A stretch of 64,000 nt of DNA from JBAOHV01 sp963714875 (GCA_963714875.1 CAVQQI010000003.1:1-64000); one strand, 5' to 3'. Positions 47,623-57,087 are shown, counted from the first letter of the stretch. Notes: generated from the sequence alone by a model not told the origin. Made by a program: numbers and translations.

Positions 47623-48114
47623 TCAGGAGGCTGCGCCGTGCAGCGCTTCCTGCAGCTCGGCCTCGTCCTGCTCGGAGAGTGAGGTCTTGATGACGTTGCC
47701 GCCGAACTTCGACAGCCCCGCGGTGGCCTTGTCGCCGGTCATCTGCTCGACGATCAGGAACAGCGCCGACGTGCCGGGCGTCAGCGCGTCCTTGATCTGC
47801 TCCTGGAACTGCTTGTCGATCGAGGACTTCGTGATCTTGCCCATCACCGCGCCCAGACCGGCGCCGAACGCCATGCCGAGCACCGGCACGAAGAACAGCA
47901 GACCGAACAGCATTCCCCAGAACAAGCCCCACGTGGCGCCTGCACCGACGACGTGCTGGTTGGTCACCGTGCGGTACTTGCCGTCATCGCTGCGGATGAT
48001 GGCGGCCACCGCGTCGGGCTGGATGATGAGGTCCTCGGCGAGGTGGTGCACCTCGTCCATGGCGGCCATTGCGGTGGTGGTGTCGTCGTAGGCGATGGCG
48101 ATCAGATCGGGCAT
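47623..48114 (-). CDS. DUF1269 membrane protein
   Basis: 163 aa. N-terminal alpha/beta part (DLIAIAYDDTTTAMAAMDEV), a central Gly-rich double hydrophobic segment (GATWGLFWGMLFGLLFFVPVLG, GAGLGAVMG), and a C-terminal part with SALFLIVEQMTGDK. This is the DUF1269 pattern, often found as stress-associated small membrane proteins; function unknown. Transcribed from the same strand as kup, 115 bp downstream. Confidence 0.88.
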   Translation of the reverse strand: MPDLIAIAYDDTTTAMAAMDEVHHLAEDLIIQPDAVAAIIRSDDGKYRTVTNQHVVGAGATWGLFWGMLFGLLFFVPVLGMAFGAGLGAVMGKITKSSIDKQFQEQIKDALTPGTSALFLIVEQMTGDKATAGLSKFGGNVIKTSLSEQDEAELQEALHGAAS

Positions 48115-48228
48115 GCAGTGCTTCTTTCGTGGTGGTGGGCTCGACGTCGACCGGTGCGGCCGACGGGCGAGTTGTCGGACCGAGGTTACCGGCGTGTGGT
48201 CCGGTGTCGCTGGACGGGACCCGACCGC

Positions 48229-50112
48229 TCAGATCTCGACCTGGGAGCCGACCTCGACCACACGGTCCGCGGGAAGGCGGAAGAAGCGCGCCGCGCTCGC
48301 GGCGCTGCGCAGCTGGAACGCGAACAGCCGCTCACGCCAGCCGGCCATCCCCGGCAACGACGTCGAGATCACCGTCTCCCGGCCCAGGAAGAACGTCAGG
48401 CTGTCCACGGTGACCGGCAGCCGGTCGTCGGAGAGCTTCAACAACGCCGACTCGACGTCGGGCTCGTCCATGAAACCGAAGCGCAGGGTCAGCTGGAACA
48501 CGCCGTTGCCGCACTCGGACAGCTCCGCGCGGGCCACGTCGCTCACGTACGGCTCGTCCGCTGTCAGCACCGACAGCAGGATCACCCGCTCGTGCAGCAC
48601 GTGGTTGTGACGGGTGTTGGTGATGAGCGCCGGCGGCGCTGCGCCGGAGCCCTTGAACAGGTAGACCGCGGTACCCGGCACGCGGGGAAGGCCATCTTCG
48701 GCGACGTCGACCAGGAACTGCTCGATCGGGGTCTCGCCCCGACGGATGCGGTCCGCGAGGAGCCGCCGACCGGTGCGCCAGGTGGTCATCGCGGTGATGA
48801 TGACCAGCCCCACCACGATGGGGAACCAGCCTCCGTTGGGGATCTTCGCGACGTTGGCGCCGAAGAACGCCAGGTCGATCACCAGCAGCGGCACGGTCAC
48901 CACCAGCACCTTGGCGAGCGGCCACTTCCACGTCGAACGGGCGAACGCGGCCATCAGCACCGTGGTGATCCCCATCGTGCCGGTCACCGCGATGCCGTAC
49001 GCCGCGGCCAGGTTCGACGAGGTCTGGAAGGCGAGCACCAGCGAGATCGACCCGATCATCAACAGCCAGTTCACCACCGGCACGTAGATCTGCCCGATGT
49101 GCGACGCGGAGGTGTGGGCGATCTTCAGTCGGGGCAGGTAGTCGAGCTGCACCGCCTGGACCGTGAGCGAGAACGCACCCGAGATCAGCGCCTGCGACGC
49201 GATGATCGTGGCGCAGGTGGCGAGCGCGACCAGGAACGGCCGGGCCCACTCGGGCCCCATCAGGAAGAACGGGTTCTCGATCGCCTCCGGATCGCCGATC
49301 AGCAACGCGCTCTGTCCCAGGTAGTTCAACATCAGGCACGGCAGCGCCAGGGTGAACCATCCGAGTCGGATCGGGCTGCGACCGAAGTGGCCCATGTCGG
49401 CGTACAGGGCCTCGCCGCCGGTCACCACCAGGAAGATGCTGCCCAGCGAGAGGAACCCGGCCATGCCGTTGCCGAACAGGTAGCCGAGTCCCTTCAGCGG
49501 GTTGAACGCCGCCAGCACGCCCAGGTCGCCGACCATGTTCGACACGCCGAGCACGCCCAGGATGATGAACCACACCATCACGATGGGTCCGAACACCTTG
49601 CCCACCGCGCCCGTGCCCCGCTTCTGCACGGCGAACAGGGCGACCAGGATGCCGACCGCGATCGGGATGACGAAGCTCTCCAGGCTGGGCTCGACCACCT
49701 TCAGGCCCTCGACGGCGCTCAGCACCGAGATGGCCGGGGTGATCACACCGTCGCCGTACAGCAGCGCCGTGCCGAACAACCCGAACAGCACCAGCCACTT
49801 GATGCGCCCGATGAACACCGCGCCGTGACGTGGGGCCACCAGCGAGGTCAGCGCCAGGATGCCGCCCTCACCCTTGTTGTCGGCCCGGAGCACGTAGAGC
49901 AGGTACTTGACCGACACGATCACGATCAGTGCCCAGAGCACCAGCGACAGTGCCCCGATGATGTTGGCTTCGTCCACCGCGAGGCGGTCGCCGTGGAACG
50001 TCTCGCGGAACGCGTACAGAGGGCTGGTGCCGATGTCGCCGTAGACCACCCCCAGCGCGCCCAGGGTCAGCGAAGCGAGTCCGCCCTTCGTCTTGGTGCT
50101 CTGCGTGCTCAC
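48229..50112 (-). CDS. kup: Low-affinity potassium uptake protein Kup
   Basis: 627 aa KUP/HAK/KT transporter, K+/H+ symport in the membrane. About 12 hydrophobic helices in the first ~450 residues, with LTLGALGVVYGDIGTSPLYAFRE at the N-terminus (family signature GDIGTSPLY), LLYGDGVITPAISVLSA and VTGGEALYADMGHFG, then a soluble C-terminal domain (TAVYLFKGSGAAPPALITNTRHN split). GTG 50112. Physiologically fits with the ectoine genes in osmotic adaptation; no c-di-AMP riboswitch is visible upstream. Confidence 0.96.
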   Translation of the reverse strand: MSTQSTKTKGGLASLTLGALGVVYGDIGTSPLYAFRETFHGDRLAVDEANIIGALSLVLWALIVIVSVKYLLYVLRADNKGEGGILALTSLVAPRHGAVFIGRIKWLVLFGLFGTALLYGDGVITPAISVLSAVEGLKVVEPSLESFVIPIAVGILVALFAVQKRGTGAVGKVFGPIVMVWFIILGVLGVSNMVGDLGVLAAFNPLKGLGYLFGNGMAGFLSLGSIFLVVTGGEALYADMGHFGRSPIRLGWFTLALPCLMLNYLGQSALLIGDPEAIENPFFLMGPEWARPFLVALATCATIIASQALISGAFSLTVQAVQLDYLPRLKIAHTSASHIGQIYVPVVNWLLMIGSISLVLAFQTSSNLAAAYGIAVTGTMGITTVLMAAFARSTWKWPLAKVLVVTVPLLVIDLAFFGANVAKIPNGGWFPIVVGLVIITAMTTWRTGRRLLADRIRRGETPIEQFLVDVAEDGLPRVPGTAVYLFKGSGAAPPALITNTRHNHVLHERVILLSVLTADEPYVSDVARAELSECGNGVFQLTLRFGFMDEPDVESALLKLSDDRLPVTVDSLTFFLGRETVISTSLPGMAGWRERLFAFQLRSAASAARFFRLPADRVVEVGSQVEI

Positions 50113-50190
50113 GGCGTCTCGATGTGCTCGTCGGGGCGGGACCCGGATCGATCCGCCCGCACGGGGCCGGATCGAAGCCTGGCGATGCTA

Positions 50191-50206
50191 GACCCGGCAC
50201 CGGGTC
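50191..50206 (-). terminator. Weak hairpin after asparaginase
   Basis: GACCCGG / CCGGGTC, a 7-bp stem with a 2-nt loop, lies directly downstream of the asparaginase stop and upstream of kup on the minus strand. No T-run; it could also act in the kup leader. Confidence 0.35.
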
Positions 50207-50212
50207 GCGCAC

Positions 50213-51184
50213 CTACCCGACGAGTCGCTCGAACACCGCCGCTGCCGGTGCCGATTCGGCGTTGCCCAACGCGACCTGGAGTGCCAGTCGCGCCTTGCCG
50301 GCGCCCAGCCCGTTCGACGAGACCGCTCCGGCCCGGTGCAGGGTGGCGAACCCGCCGACACCGCCGTAGATCGGCGTCACCGTGCCACCGGCGCAGCGGC
50401 TGGCGACGACGACCGGCACGCCGAGCTCGAGCGCGTGCAACAGGCCGTCGGCCATCCCACGGTTGACGTTGCCGGCGCCGGTGGCCTCCACCACGAGTCC
50501 GTCGGCACGGCCGTCCAGGTACCACCCCACCAGGTCGGGATCCACGTCCCAGTGGGAGCACAGGATCGGCACCACACCGGACAGCGGCGACCGCATCGCG
50601 GGCGGCGCCGGGGGCGACGGCGCAGCGAATCGCACCGCCAGCTCGTCGACCGCGCCGAGTGGTCCGTGGCCCGGCGAGTCGAACGTCGCGAGCGCAGTCG
50701 CATGGGTCTTGGTCACCCACCTGGCGTGGTGCAGCTCGCCGTTCACGCACACCATCGCACCGCGGCCGGATGCCGACGGCGCTGCAGCCACCCGCAGCGC
50801 GTCGTGCAGGTTGCGGGGTCCGTCGCCCGCGAACTCCGAGCCGTGACGCATCGATGCGGTCAGCACCACCGGACCGTCCACATGGGGGCTCACCAGCAGT
50901 TCGGCGAGCCATGCGGTCTCCTCCAACACGTCGGTGCCGTGGGTGATCACCACGCCGGCGGCGCCCCCTTCGAGCGCCCGTCGGGCCTCGCCGGCAACCT
51001 GCTCGGCCAAGTCGGAGGACAGGTTCCAGCTGCCCGCGACCTGCATCTCCACGACCTCGACGTCGACCTCGACAGGTGGCAGCGCGGCCAGCAACTCCGC
51101 TCCGCCACGGGTCGCGGTGACCGCTCCGTCCGCATCTCGGGTCGAGGCGATCGTGCCCCCGGTCGCGATCAGCGTCACGTGCAT
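50213..51184 (-). CDS. L-asparaginase-family amidohydrolase
   Basis: 323 aa. LIATGGTIASTRD carries the N-terminal nucleophile Thr, GVVITHGTDVLEETAW the second Thr-Asp pair, and THATALATFDSPGHGPLG the Lys region. No signal peptide, so cytoplasmic; converts asparagine to aspartate and ammonia. ATG 51184. The motif set is standard, although RHGSEFAGDGPRNLHDAL departs somewhat from the usual SADGP region, so a related amidase is possible. Confidence 0.9.
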   Translation of the reverse strand: MHVTLIATGGTIASTRDADGAVTATRGGAELLAALPPVEVDVEVVEMQVAGSWNLSSDLAEQVAGEARRALEGGAAGVVITHGTDVLEETAWLAELLVSPHVDGPVVLTASMRHGSEFAGDGPRNLHDALRVAAAPSASGRGAMVCVNGELHHARWVTKTHATALATFDSPGHGPLGAVDELAVRFAAPSPPAPPAMRSPLSGVVPILCSHWDVDPDLVGWYLDGRADGLVVEATGAGNVNRGMADGLLHALELGVPVVVASRCAGGTVTPIYGGVGGFATLHRAGAVSSNGLGAGKARLALQVALGNAESAPAAAVFERLVG

Positions 51185-51272
51185 GTGCGGATCGTAGGTC
51201 TCCTGAGAGGACCCCGAGGATGGGCGCTCACCGGAGTCTGCTCGGTCACGGCGCTCGCTAGCCTGCGCTCCC

Positions 51273-53024
51273 GTGACCCGCTCACGCACGTCCCTCGTCG
51301 CGCTGCTGGCAGCGGCGCTCCTGCTCTCCGGATGCGCCGACCTCGGCGACGGAGCCGCCACGTCGATGCGCTCCGAGGAACGGGGTGGTGTGCAGCCCGC
51401 GCCGACGACCGACGGATCGATCGCCTGGTCGGACTGCCGTGGCGACGTCGCAGCGCTGAGCGACCTGCAGTGCGGCACCCTCGAGGTGCCCCTCGACCCC
51501 GCCGAGCCGTCGGGTGAGCAGATCAAGCTGGCTGTCGCCCGCTCAGCTGCGACCGGCACCCCCGAGGAGCGCATCGGATCGCTGGTGCTGAACCCTGGCG
51601 GACCCGGCGGGTCCGGCATCGAGTTCCTCGCCGGCGCTGCCCCGGCGTTTCCCGAGTCGTTGACCGATCGGTTCGACCTGGTGTCGTTCGACCCGCGCGG
51701 TGTGGGGCAGAGCACACCGGTGCGGTGCATCGACGACGCCACGAAGGACGAGCAACTCGACGGCGACCTGTCGCCCGACACGGACGAGGAGGTGCAAGCG
51801 GCGATCCGGGACCAACAGGAGTTCCTCGAGGGGTGCGAGCAGCGCTCCGGCGACATGCTCGAGCACATGAGCACCGCGGATGTCGCGGCCGACGTCGACG
51901 TGCTGCGCGAGGCGCTCGGTGACGACCAGCTCAGCTACCTCGGCTACTCGTACGGCACGTCGATCGGCGCGGTGTACGCCACCCTCTTCCCCGAGCGCGT
52001 CAGGGCGCTGGTGCTGGACGGTTCGGTCAGCCCCTCGATGTCGAGCGAGGAACAGCTGCTCGCCCAGGCGCAGGGCTTCGAGCGGACGCTCGCCAGCTTC
52101 GTCGAGGACTGCAACGCGGATCCCGACTGCGCGCTCGGCCCGGACGCGGCGGCCTCGATCGACACGATCCGTGACGGGCTGACGGACGACCCCATCACCG
52201 TGACCACCGAGTCGGGGACCCGGACGTTGGGGCCCGACCTGTTCGACCTGGCGGTGGCCACTGCGCTGTACGACACGACGCTGTGGGGGACGCTCGCCAC
52301 GTCGATCGCACAGGTCGACGAGGGCGGGGCCGCCACGCTGCTGTCGCTCGTCGACCGTCAGATCGGACGCCAGCCCGATGGCAGCTACGACAACTCCTCG
52401 GATGCACAGTCGATGGTGTCGTGCGCGGACGACCCGGAACGCCCCAGCAAGGAGGAGGGCCTGGCCGCGGCGGAGCGGGTCACCGCGGCCGCGCCGAACC
52501 TGGGCGGCATCGTGGCGTTCGGCCTGCTCGGGTGCCTCGACTGGCCGCTCGCACAGAACCCGCTGCCCACCATCACCGGCGCCGGGTCACCGACGGTGCT
52601 CGTGGTCGGAACCGTCGGCGATCCTGCCACCCCGTACGAGTGGTCCGAGCAGATGACCGACGCGCTCGAGTCGGCGGTGCTGTTGACCTACGAGGGTGAC
52701 GGCCACACGGCGTTCCTGCGCGGCGGCAGCTGCATCGAGACCGCGGTGGTGGACTACCTGGTCGACCTGGTCGTGCCTCCACCGGGAACCCGCTGCCCGG
52801 CCCAGGACTCCGATGCGGGATTCGACAGCATCCGCGACGAGGTGCTGTCGCAGTTCGCCGAGGCCGGTCTGCCCGAGGAGATCGCGAACTGCGTGGTCGA
52901 CGGGATCATCGACGACCTCGGCGAGGAGGCGTTCAACCAGCTCGTCCTGAGCGGTGACCAGCGCGAGCTCGCACGACTCGTGACCGCTCAGGCGGTGCGC
53001 TGCGCTGCGGGCGGCGGCGGCTGA
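51273..53024 (+). CDS. Secreted lipoprotein alpha/beta hydrolase, tripeptidyl-aminopeptidase-like
   Basis: 583 aa. Lipobox LLAAALLLSGC near residue 22. CGTLEVPLDPAEPSG and GSLVLNPGGPGGSGIEFLAG are the SlpD/SlpE-type N-terminal signature; nucleophile in YLGYSYGTSIGAVYA; acid in VVGTVGDPATPYEW; His in YEGDGHTAFLRG. A family-typical C-terminal TAP-like domain with paired Cys follows. Extracellular peptidase likely. GTG 51273 start. The stop codon abuts a (GAGCC)4 repeat. Confidence 0.9.
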   Translation: MTRSRTSLVALLAAALLLSGCADLGDGAATSMRSEERGGVQPAPTTDGSIAWSDCRGDVAALSDLQCGTLEVPLDPAEPSGEQIKLAVARSAATGTPEERIGSLVLNPGGPGGSGIEFLAGAAPAFPESLTDRFDLVSFDPRGVGQSTPVRCIDDATKDEQLDGDLSPDTDEEVQAAIRDQQEFLEGCEQRSGDMLEHMSTADVAADVDVLREALGDDQLSYLGYSYGTSIGAVYATLFPERVRALVLDGSVSPSMSSEEQLLAQAQGFERTLASFVEDCNADPDCALGPDAAASIDTIRDGLTDDPITVTTESGTRTLGPDLFDLAVATALYDTTLWGTLATSIAQVDEGGAATLLSLVDRQIGRQPDGSYDNSSDAQSMVSCADDPERPSKEEGLAAAERVTAAAPNLGGIVAFGLLGCLDWPLAQNPLPTITGAGSPTVLVVGTVGDPATPYEWSEQMTDALESAVLLTYEGDGHTAFLRGGSCIETAVVDYLVDLVVPPPGTRCPAQDSDAGFDSIRDEVLSQFAEAGLPEEIANCVVDGIIDDLGEEAFNQLVLSGDQRELARLVTAQAVRCAAGGGG

Positions 53025-53042
53025 GCCGAGCCGAGCCGAGCC
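53023..53042. repeat. (GAGCC)4 pentanucleotide repeat
   Basis: Four perfect copies start within the stop codon of the peptidase gene and continue into the 3' flank. It cannot change the protein. No function is evident. Confidence 0.75.
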
Positions 53043-53090
53043 GACAGGCCGAGACGGTCGTGGTCATGTGCCGGACCGACTCCGCCGCGA

Positions 53091-53396
53091 TCAGCTGAGC
53101 AGACTGGCCAGACCCCACACCGCCGCGACGGCGCCGATGGCGATCATGGCGATGGTGCGTGCCAGCGGCGGGCGCTGCGCGACGCCGTCCTCGTCGACCG
53201 ACACGTCCGGACCCCGGGCGGACCCGTCGACCGGGCGCGGCGGCCGCAACAGCGCCAGCAGCGGCCCGATCACCAACGCCGCGCCGAAGGCCAGGACCAT
53301 CCACGGCAGGAAGTCCTCGCCCAGGAACAGCTGGGCGTCGTCGCCCTGCTGTGCGAGCACCCACGATGCCGCACGACCCAGTTCCACAGCACCCAT
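53091..53396 (-). CDS. Small two-helix membrane protein, unknown function
   Basis: 101 aa. Two hydrophobic segments: FLPWMVLAFGAALVIGPLLALL near residues 32-53 and TIAMIAIGAVAAVWGLASLL at the C-terminus, joined by a polar loop with DVSVDEDG. ATG 53396 has a clear GGAGGAG upstream. No family recognised. Convergent with the peptidase. Confidence 0.7.
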   Translation of the reverse strand: MGAVELGRAASWVLAQQGDDAQLFLGEDFLPWMVLAFGAALVIGPLLALLRPPRPVDGSARGPDVSVDEDGVAQRPPLARTIAMIAIGAVAAVWGLASLLS

Positions 53397-53798
53397 GTCG
53401 CTCCTCCAGATCCGTGCCGACGTCGCACCGCCTTTGCTGAGAATCAGCTCAGCGAACTTCCACGAGATGGTCAAGCTGGACCACCCGATGTCGATACCTC
53501 CACTGCCGGCGGTTTCGCCCCCGCCGGTGCAACACAGCCGGGGCACATGGAGCGGGGGATCACATTCTCCCTCCTACACAGCCTCCAGCGCTTCCCAGGT
53601 GCTGGCTGCCTCGTGGCCTCCGCTCCGCCCCGCGGCTGTGCACGATCGACCTCCACCACGATCGACCACCACCACGGCCGGCCCCCAGGGTCCGGCCGTC
53701 GCCGCGCCCGGCGACGGTACGGTGCAGGTCACGGCGCGATCCAGGATCGTCGGGTGGAAAGGTTTCACCGAACGTCGCAACGGGCCGATGGGAGAGCT
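53397..53798. other. 402-bp divergent intergenic region
   Basis: It holds the upstream regions of the small membrane protein (minus) and the degenerate GGDEF protein (plus). Seen here are the short inverted repeat GCTGA-N8-TCAGC near 53430-53455 and GGTGGAAAGGTTTCACC (about 7 pairs) roughly 30 bp before the GGDEF start. I see no convincing gene or RNA motif. Confidence 0.5.
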
Positions 53799-54629
53799 GT
53801 GGCCAACACCCGTGCATCCGCGTTCGTGATCGGACTCCTCGGCGCCTGCGCCGGGGTGGTGGCCGTCGCCGTCTCCTCCCCGGCCATCGGCCTGATCGCC
53901 GGCGTGCTGGCGTTGGGAGCGGGGTCGCTCGCGCTGGCCGACAACAGCAACACCACCACCACCGACCTCGAGGCGCAACTGGCGTCGCACCGGGCCAACG
54001 AGGAGCAACTCCGCTCCGACCTGGCAACGCGTGACACACAGGTGGCAGCAGCCACCGCACGGGTCGGCGCGCTCGAGGCCGAGCTCGCGGCCGCCGCTCA
54101 CGCGGCGACGGCGGCAACGGCCGATCACACCGACGAGCCGGGCCACGCTCAGCCCGACGACCTGGCCACGCTCACCGACCGGGACTCCCAGCTGTTCTCC
54201 GAGGCGTACTTCCGGGTGGCGCTCGATGCCCGCATCGCCTCGGCCCGGCGCCACCTTCGACCGGTCGCCATCGCGCTGATCGACATCTACGAGGGACTCG
54301 CCGGATCCGGAGCGGGCCCGGCCAACCCCGGCCGGGCGGCGGACTCGATCCGCGAGACCGTCCGCGACGCTGACACCGCCTGTCGCCTCGCGGACGGCAC
54401 GTTCGCCATCATCTTGGAGGACACCCCCGAGAACGGAGCGGTGTGGACCGTTGAGCGGGTGCGCCGCAACCTGGTCAGCAGGTTCGGCAGTCACACCATG
54501 TGGGCCGGGGTCGCCTGCTACCCCGCGCATGCGTTCTCGAGCGACGAGCTGATGGAGCAGGCGCGACTGGCCCTCGTCTCGGCCAAGGAGTGGAAGCAGG
54601 ACCGCATCGAGGTCGCCATCGCCGAGTGA
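53799..54629 (+). CDS. Membrane-anchored degenerate GGDEF-domain protein
   Basis: 276 aa. Two N-terminal hydrophobic helices (FVIGLLGACAGVVAVAV; IGLIAGVLALGAGSLALA), a coiled coil (DLEAQLASHRANEEQLRSDL), then a GGDEF-like fold starting near RDSQLFSEAYFRVALDARIA. The active-site GG[DE]EF is replaced by LADGTFAIIL, so diguanylate cyclase activity is unlikely; the C-terminus keeps the AGVACYPAHAFSSDELMEQA pattern of the fold. GTG 53799 with GGGAGAG upstream. It may bind GTP or act as a scaffold (inference). Confidence 0.78.
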   Translation: MANTRASAFVIGLLGACAGVVAVAVSSPAIGLIAGVLALGAGSLALADNSNTTTTDLEAQLASHRANEEQLRSDLATRDTQVAAATARVGALEAELAAAAHAATAATADHTDEPGHAQPDDLATLTDRDSQLFSEAYFRVALDARIASARRHLRPVAIALIDIYEGLAGSGAGPANPGRAADSIRETVRDADTACRLADGTFAIILEDTPENGAVWTVERVRRNLVSRFGSHTMWAGVACYPAHAFSSDELMEQARLALVSAKEWKQDRIEVAIAE

Positions 54630-54726
54630 CGCCCGCGCTCCCGAGGGGGACCGAACTCGGGGCGCTGAGGCGTGCCCCGACACGCACTTCCGCCCCCGGT
54701 TCGCCGTCGGGGGACGGTGAGGACGG

Positions 54727-55851
54727 TCAGGGACCGAGTTCGGCACGGATCTCGTCGCCGTCGGCATCCGGGGCCCGGCCCGCCCACCGCACCCGTCCGG
54801 GCGTGGCCGACAGCCGGGCGACCACATCGGCCATGGGCACACCGTCAACGGTGGTGATCGACGCCCGCTCCCGGTAGTGCGGGTCGGCGAAGATGTCGGC
54901 CATGTCGTACACCGGCGCCGCGGCGGCGTGCACCCGTTCGAACTCGGCGAGGACCTCCGCGCCGGTGCGCTCGGCGATCCACGCGCCGAGACGTTCGTCG
55001 ATCAGCTCGCGGTGCGCGACACGCCCCTCGAACCCGACGAAGCGGTCGTCGCCGTCCAGTCCGATCAGCTCCAGCACCCGTCGGGCGACCGACTCGGCGC
55101 TGGAGGACACCGCGATCCACGTGCCGTCGCTGCTGCGGTAGGTGTTGCGCGGCACCGTGTAGGGGATCCCGGCGCCCAGGCGCTCCTGGGTCTGGCCCAA
55201 CAGCCCGTAGAGCGGCACCAGCGGCCCCATCAGCTGCAGCATCGACTCGATCAGATTGACGTCGACGACCTGGCCGGTGCCCGAGTGCACCGCCACCATC
55301 GTGGCGAACGCAGCGACCAGACCGGCGATCTCGTCGGTCAGGGCGATCGGCGGCAACAGCGGCTGGCCGTCGGGCTCGCCGTTGACCGCAGCGAACCCCG
55401 ACAGTGCCTCGGCCTGGGTCGCGAACGCCGCCCGGTCGCGGTAGGGCCCGGTCTGGCCGAATCCGGTGACCCGGGTGACGACCAGACCCGGATTGGTCCG
55501 GTGCAGCACCTCGGGCGCCAGACCGAGACGTTCCAGGGTGCCGGGCCTGAAGTTCTCGACCAGCACGTCCGCGGTGTCGCAGAGCCGGCGCATCGTCGCC
55601 AGGTCCTCGGGGTCCTTCAGGTCGAGCTCGATCACCCGCTTGTTGCGGCCCAACAGCTTCCACCACAGCGACACGTCGTCGTCGGGCGTCCGCCAGCCGA
55701 GACCCCGTGCGGTGTCGCCACCGGGTCGCTCCACCTTGATGACGTCCGCGCCGAAGTCACCCAGGTACCGCGCGCAACCGGGCCCGGCGATGACCGTCGC
55801 CACGTCGATGACCCGCAGGTCACCGAGCGGGCCCGGCCCCACGCCGCTCAT
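54727..55851 (-). CDS. Class III CoA-transferase (CaiB/BaiF family)
   Basis: 374 aa. LRVIDVATVIAGPGCARYLGDFGADVIKVERP is the family N-terminus (residues 11-43); LVENFRPGTLERLGL, VTRVTGFGQTGPYRDR, and LTDEIAGLVAAFATMVA with the catalytic Asp region. It moves CoA between organic acids; the substrate is unknown (fatty-acid, steroid or carnitine pathways are common). ATG 55851 overlaps the phosphoesterase stop. Intact. Confidence 0.93.
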   Translation of the reverse strand: MSGVGPGPLGDLRVIDVATVIAGPGCARYLGDFGADVIKVERPGGDTARGLGWRTPDDDVSLWWKLLGRNKRVIELDLKDPEDLATMRRLCDTADVLVENFRPGTLERLGLAPEVLHRTNPGLVVTRVTGFGQTGPYRDRAAFATQAEALSGFAAVNGEPDGQPLLPPIALTDEIAGLVAAFATMVAVHSGTGQVVDVNLIESMLQLMGPLVPLYGLLGQTQERLGAGIPYTVPRNTYRSSDGTWIAVSSSAESVARRVLELIGLDGDDRFVGFEGRVAHRELIDERLGAWIAERTGAEVLAEFERVHAAAAPVYDMADIFADPHYRERASITTVDGVPMADVVARLSATPGRVRWAGRAPDADGDEIRAELGP

Positions 55852-56867
55852 GCGCCCACGCCGCTCGTGTCGATCGCGAAGCAACGGTCCTGCAGACGTC
55901 CCAGCGCGTAGTCGGGATAGCCGCCGTCGAACATGCCGCGGGTGCGTTCGGTCCAGGCGAGCGCCGCGGGGGTCGAGATGCGCCGGTGCACCTGCAGGAT
56001 CACCCCCTCGTACACCCGGTACTCCGCCCAGGTCCCGGGGAAGTCCTTCACGCACGCCACCTCCACGAACGGCACCCGGGGTGCGGTCGGAAGGTGGACG
56101 ACCCGGTTGCGGTGGGTGTGGCCGGCGAAGTAGCCGACCAGGTCGCTGCGCCGGCCCATCACTCGAGCGAGCGCGTCGGTGTCGTCGGGCACGATCCCGA
56201 AGGTGTCATCCCGACGTGGACCGTCGTCCGGTGTCCACACGGGATGGTGGCCGAAGACCAGCACGGGCTGACCCGCCCGAGCGCCCAACTCGTCCAGCCA
56301 GTCCAGCTGATCGGCATCGAGGTGACCGTTCACGCGGCCGTCGCGCGACGTGTCGAGCAGCGCGATGGTCACTCCGTCCAGCTCGCGCTCCTGTGTCGGC
56401 CATGCCGCGACCGCGAGCCGGTGGTAGCTCTCGTGGTTGCCGCGCACGTGCAGCAGCCGATCACCGAACGCCGAGCCGTAGAGCTCGACGAACCGTTCGT
56501 ACTCCTGCGGGGTGCCGTGCGAGGTGAGGTCGCCCTTGGCGACGACCAGATCGGGGTCGAGCGCCAGGATCTCCGAGATCGCTCCGTCGCTCATGGTCTC
56601 GGGGTAGGGCGGAGCGCCCGGCTCGACCGAGAACGTCGCCATCTCGTCGAGACCCTCGATGTGACCGGCCACCGTCTCGCCGAGGTGGACGTCGTTGACC
56701 GTGGCGATCCGCGACAACAGCTCGCCGCGGCGGGGCAGCGTGCGCACCGTCTCGCCGTCGACCTCCACCCACGTGTCGGGCGGCAACCCGTGGTACGTGC
56801 GGTGCTCCGCGCCGCGGAACACGACGGCCTCGTCGTCGGCCAGCGACATGATCTCGGGCGTCGGCAT
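55848..56867 (-). CDS. Metallophosphoesterase
   Basis: 339 aa calcineurin-like enzyme. The five motifs are present: TVNDVHLGE, VAKGDLTSHG, HVRGNHESYH, VFGHHPVW and GHTHRN, giving a complete di-metal site. A ~55-aa N-terminal beta-rich extension precedes the domain. No signal peptide, so cytoplasmic. The set resembles CpdA-type or Rv0805-like phosphodiesterases, but the substrate is not readable. ATG 56867 is chosen; GTG 56876 is equally possible. Followed with a 4-bp overlap by the CoA-transferase. Confidence 0.88.
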   Translation of the reverse strand: MPTPEIMSLADDEAVVFRGAEHRTYHGLPPDTWVEVDGETVRTLPRRGELLSRIATVNDVHLGETVAGHIEGLDEMATFSVEPGAPPYPETMSDGAISEILALDPDLVVAKGDLTSHGTPQEYERFVELYGSAFGDRLLHVRGNHESYHRLAVAAWPTQERELDGVTIALLDTSRDGRVNGHLDADQLDWLDELGARAGQPVLVFGHHPVWTPDDGPRRDDTFGIVPDDTDALARVMGRRSDLVGYFAGHTHRNRVVHLPTAPRVPFVEVACVKDFPGTWAEYRVYEGVILQVHRRISTPAALAWTERTRGMFDGGYPDYALGRLQDRCFAIDTSGVGA

Positions 56868-56898
56868 CCGGCTCACCGCACCCAGGCTACGGAGCGGT

Positions 56899-57087
56899 TC
56901 AGGGACGGACGCGTCGGGCGGGCACGGGGCGTGACCACCACCGGCCCGAGAAGCGCCATCGAGACACCGGCTCGCGCGACGGGCCCTGCTCGCCACCACC
57001 CGACATCAGCACCTGGGTCGCCGCGACGATCGCCACCGCCTCTTCGTCGGTGGGCTCGGGGCTGATCGCTCCGACCGAGGCACTCAC
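56899..57087 (-). CDS. Acyl-CoA carboxylase epsilon subunit (AccE-like)
   Basis: 62 aa. The core EPTDEEAVAIVAATQVLM is the conserved helix of actinobacterial epsilon subunits, and the C-terminus SRWRFSGRWW is the typical aromatic end. The GTG overlaps the stop of the beta subunit by 4 bp, the standard arrangement. Epsilon stabilises the alpha-beta complex in long-chain and propionyl-CoA carboxylases. Confidence 0.85.
   Translation of the reverse strand: MSASVGAISPEPTDEEAVAIVAATQVLMSGGGEQGPSREPVSRWRFSGRWWSRPVPARRVRP

Noticed and set aside
50113..50212. Possible c-di-AMP (ydaO-type) riboswitch before kup
   Set aside because: No conserved ydaO core could be found; only a short GACCCGG hairpin, better placed as the end of the asparaginase transcript.
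47953..50466. A ~837-codon plus-strand frame opposite kup
   Set aside because: It is antisense to clear Kup and asparaginase coding sequence and has an Arg/His/Gln-rich composition typical of shadow frames.
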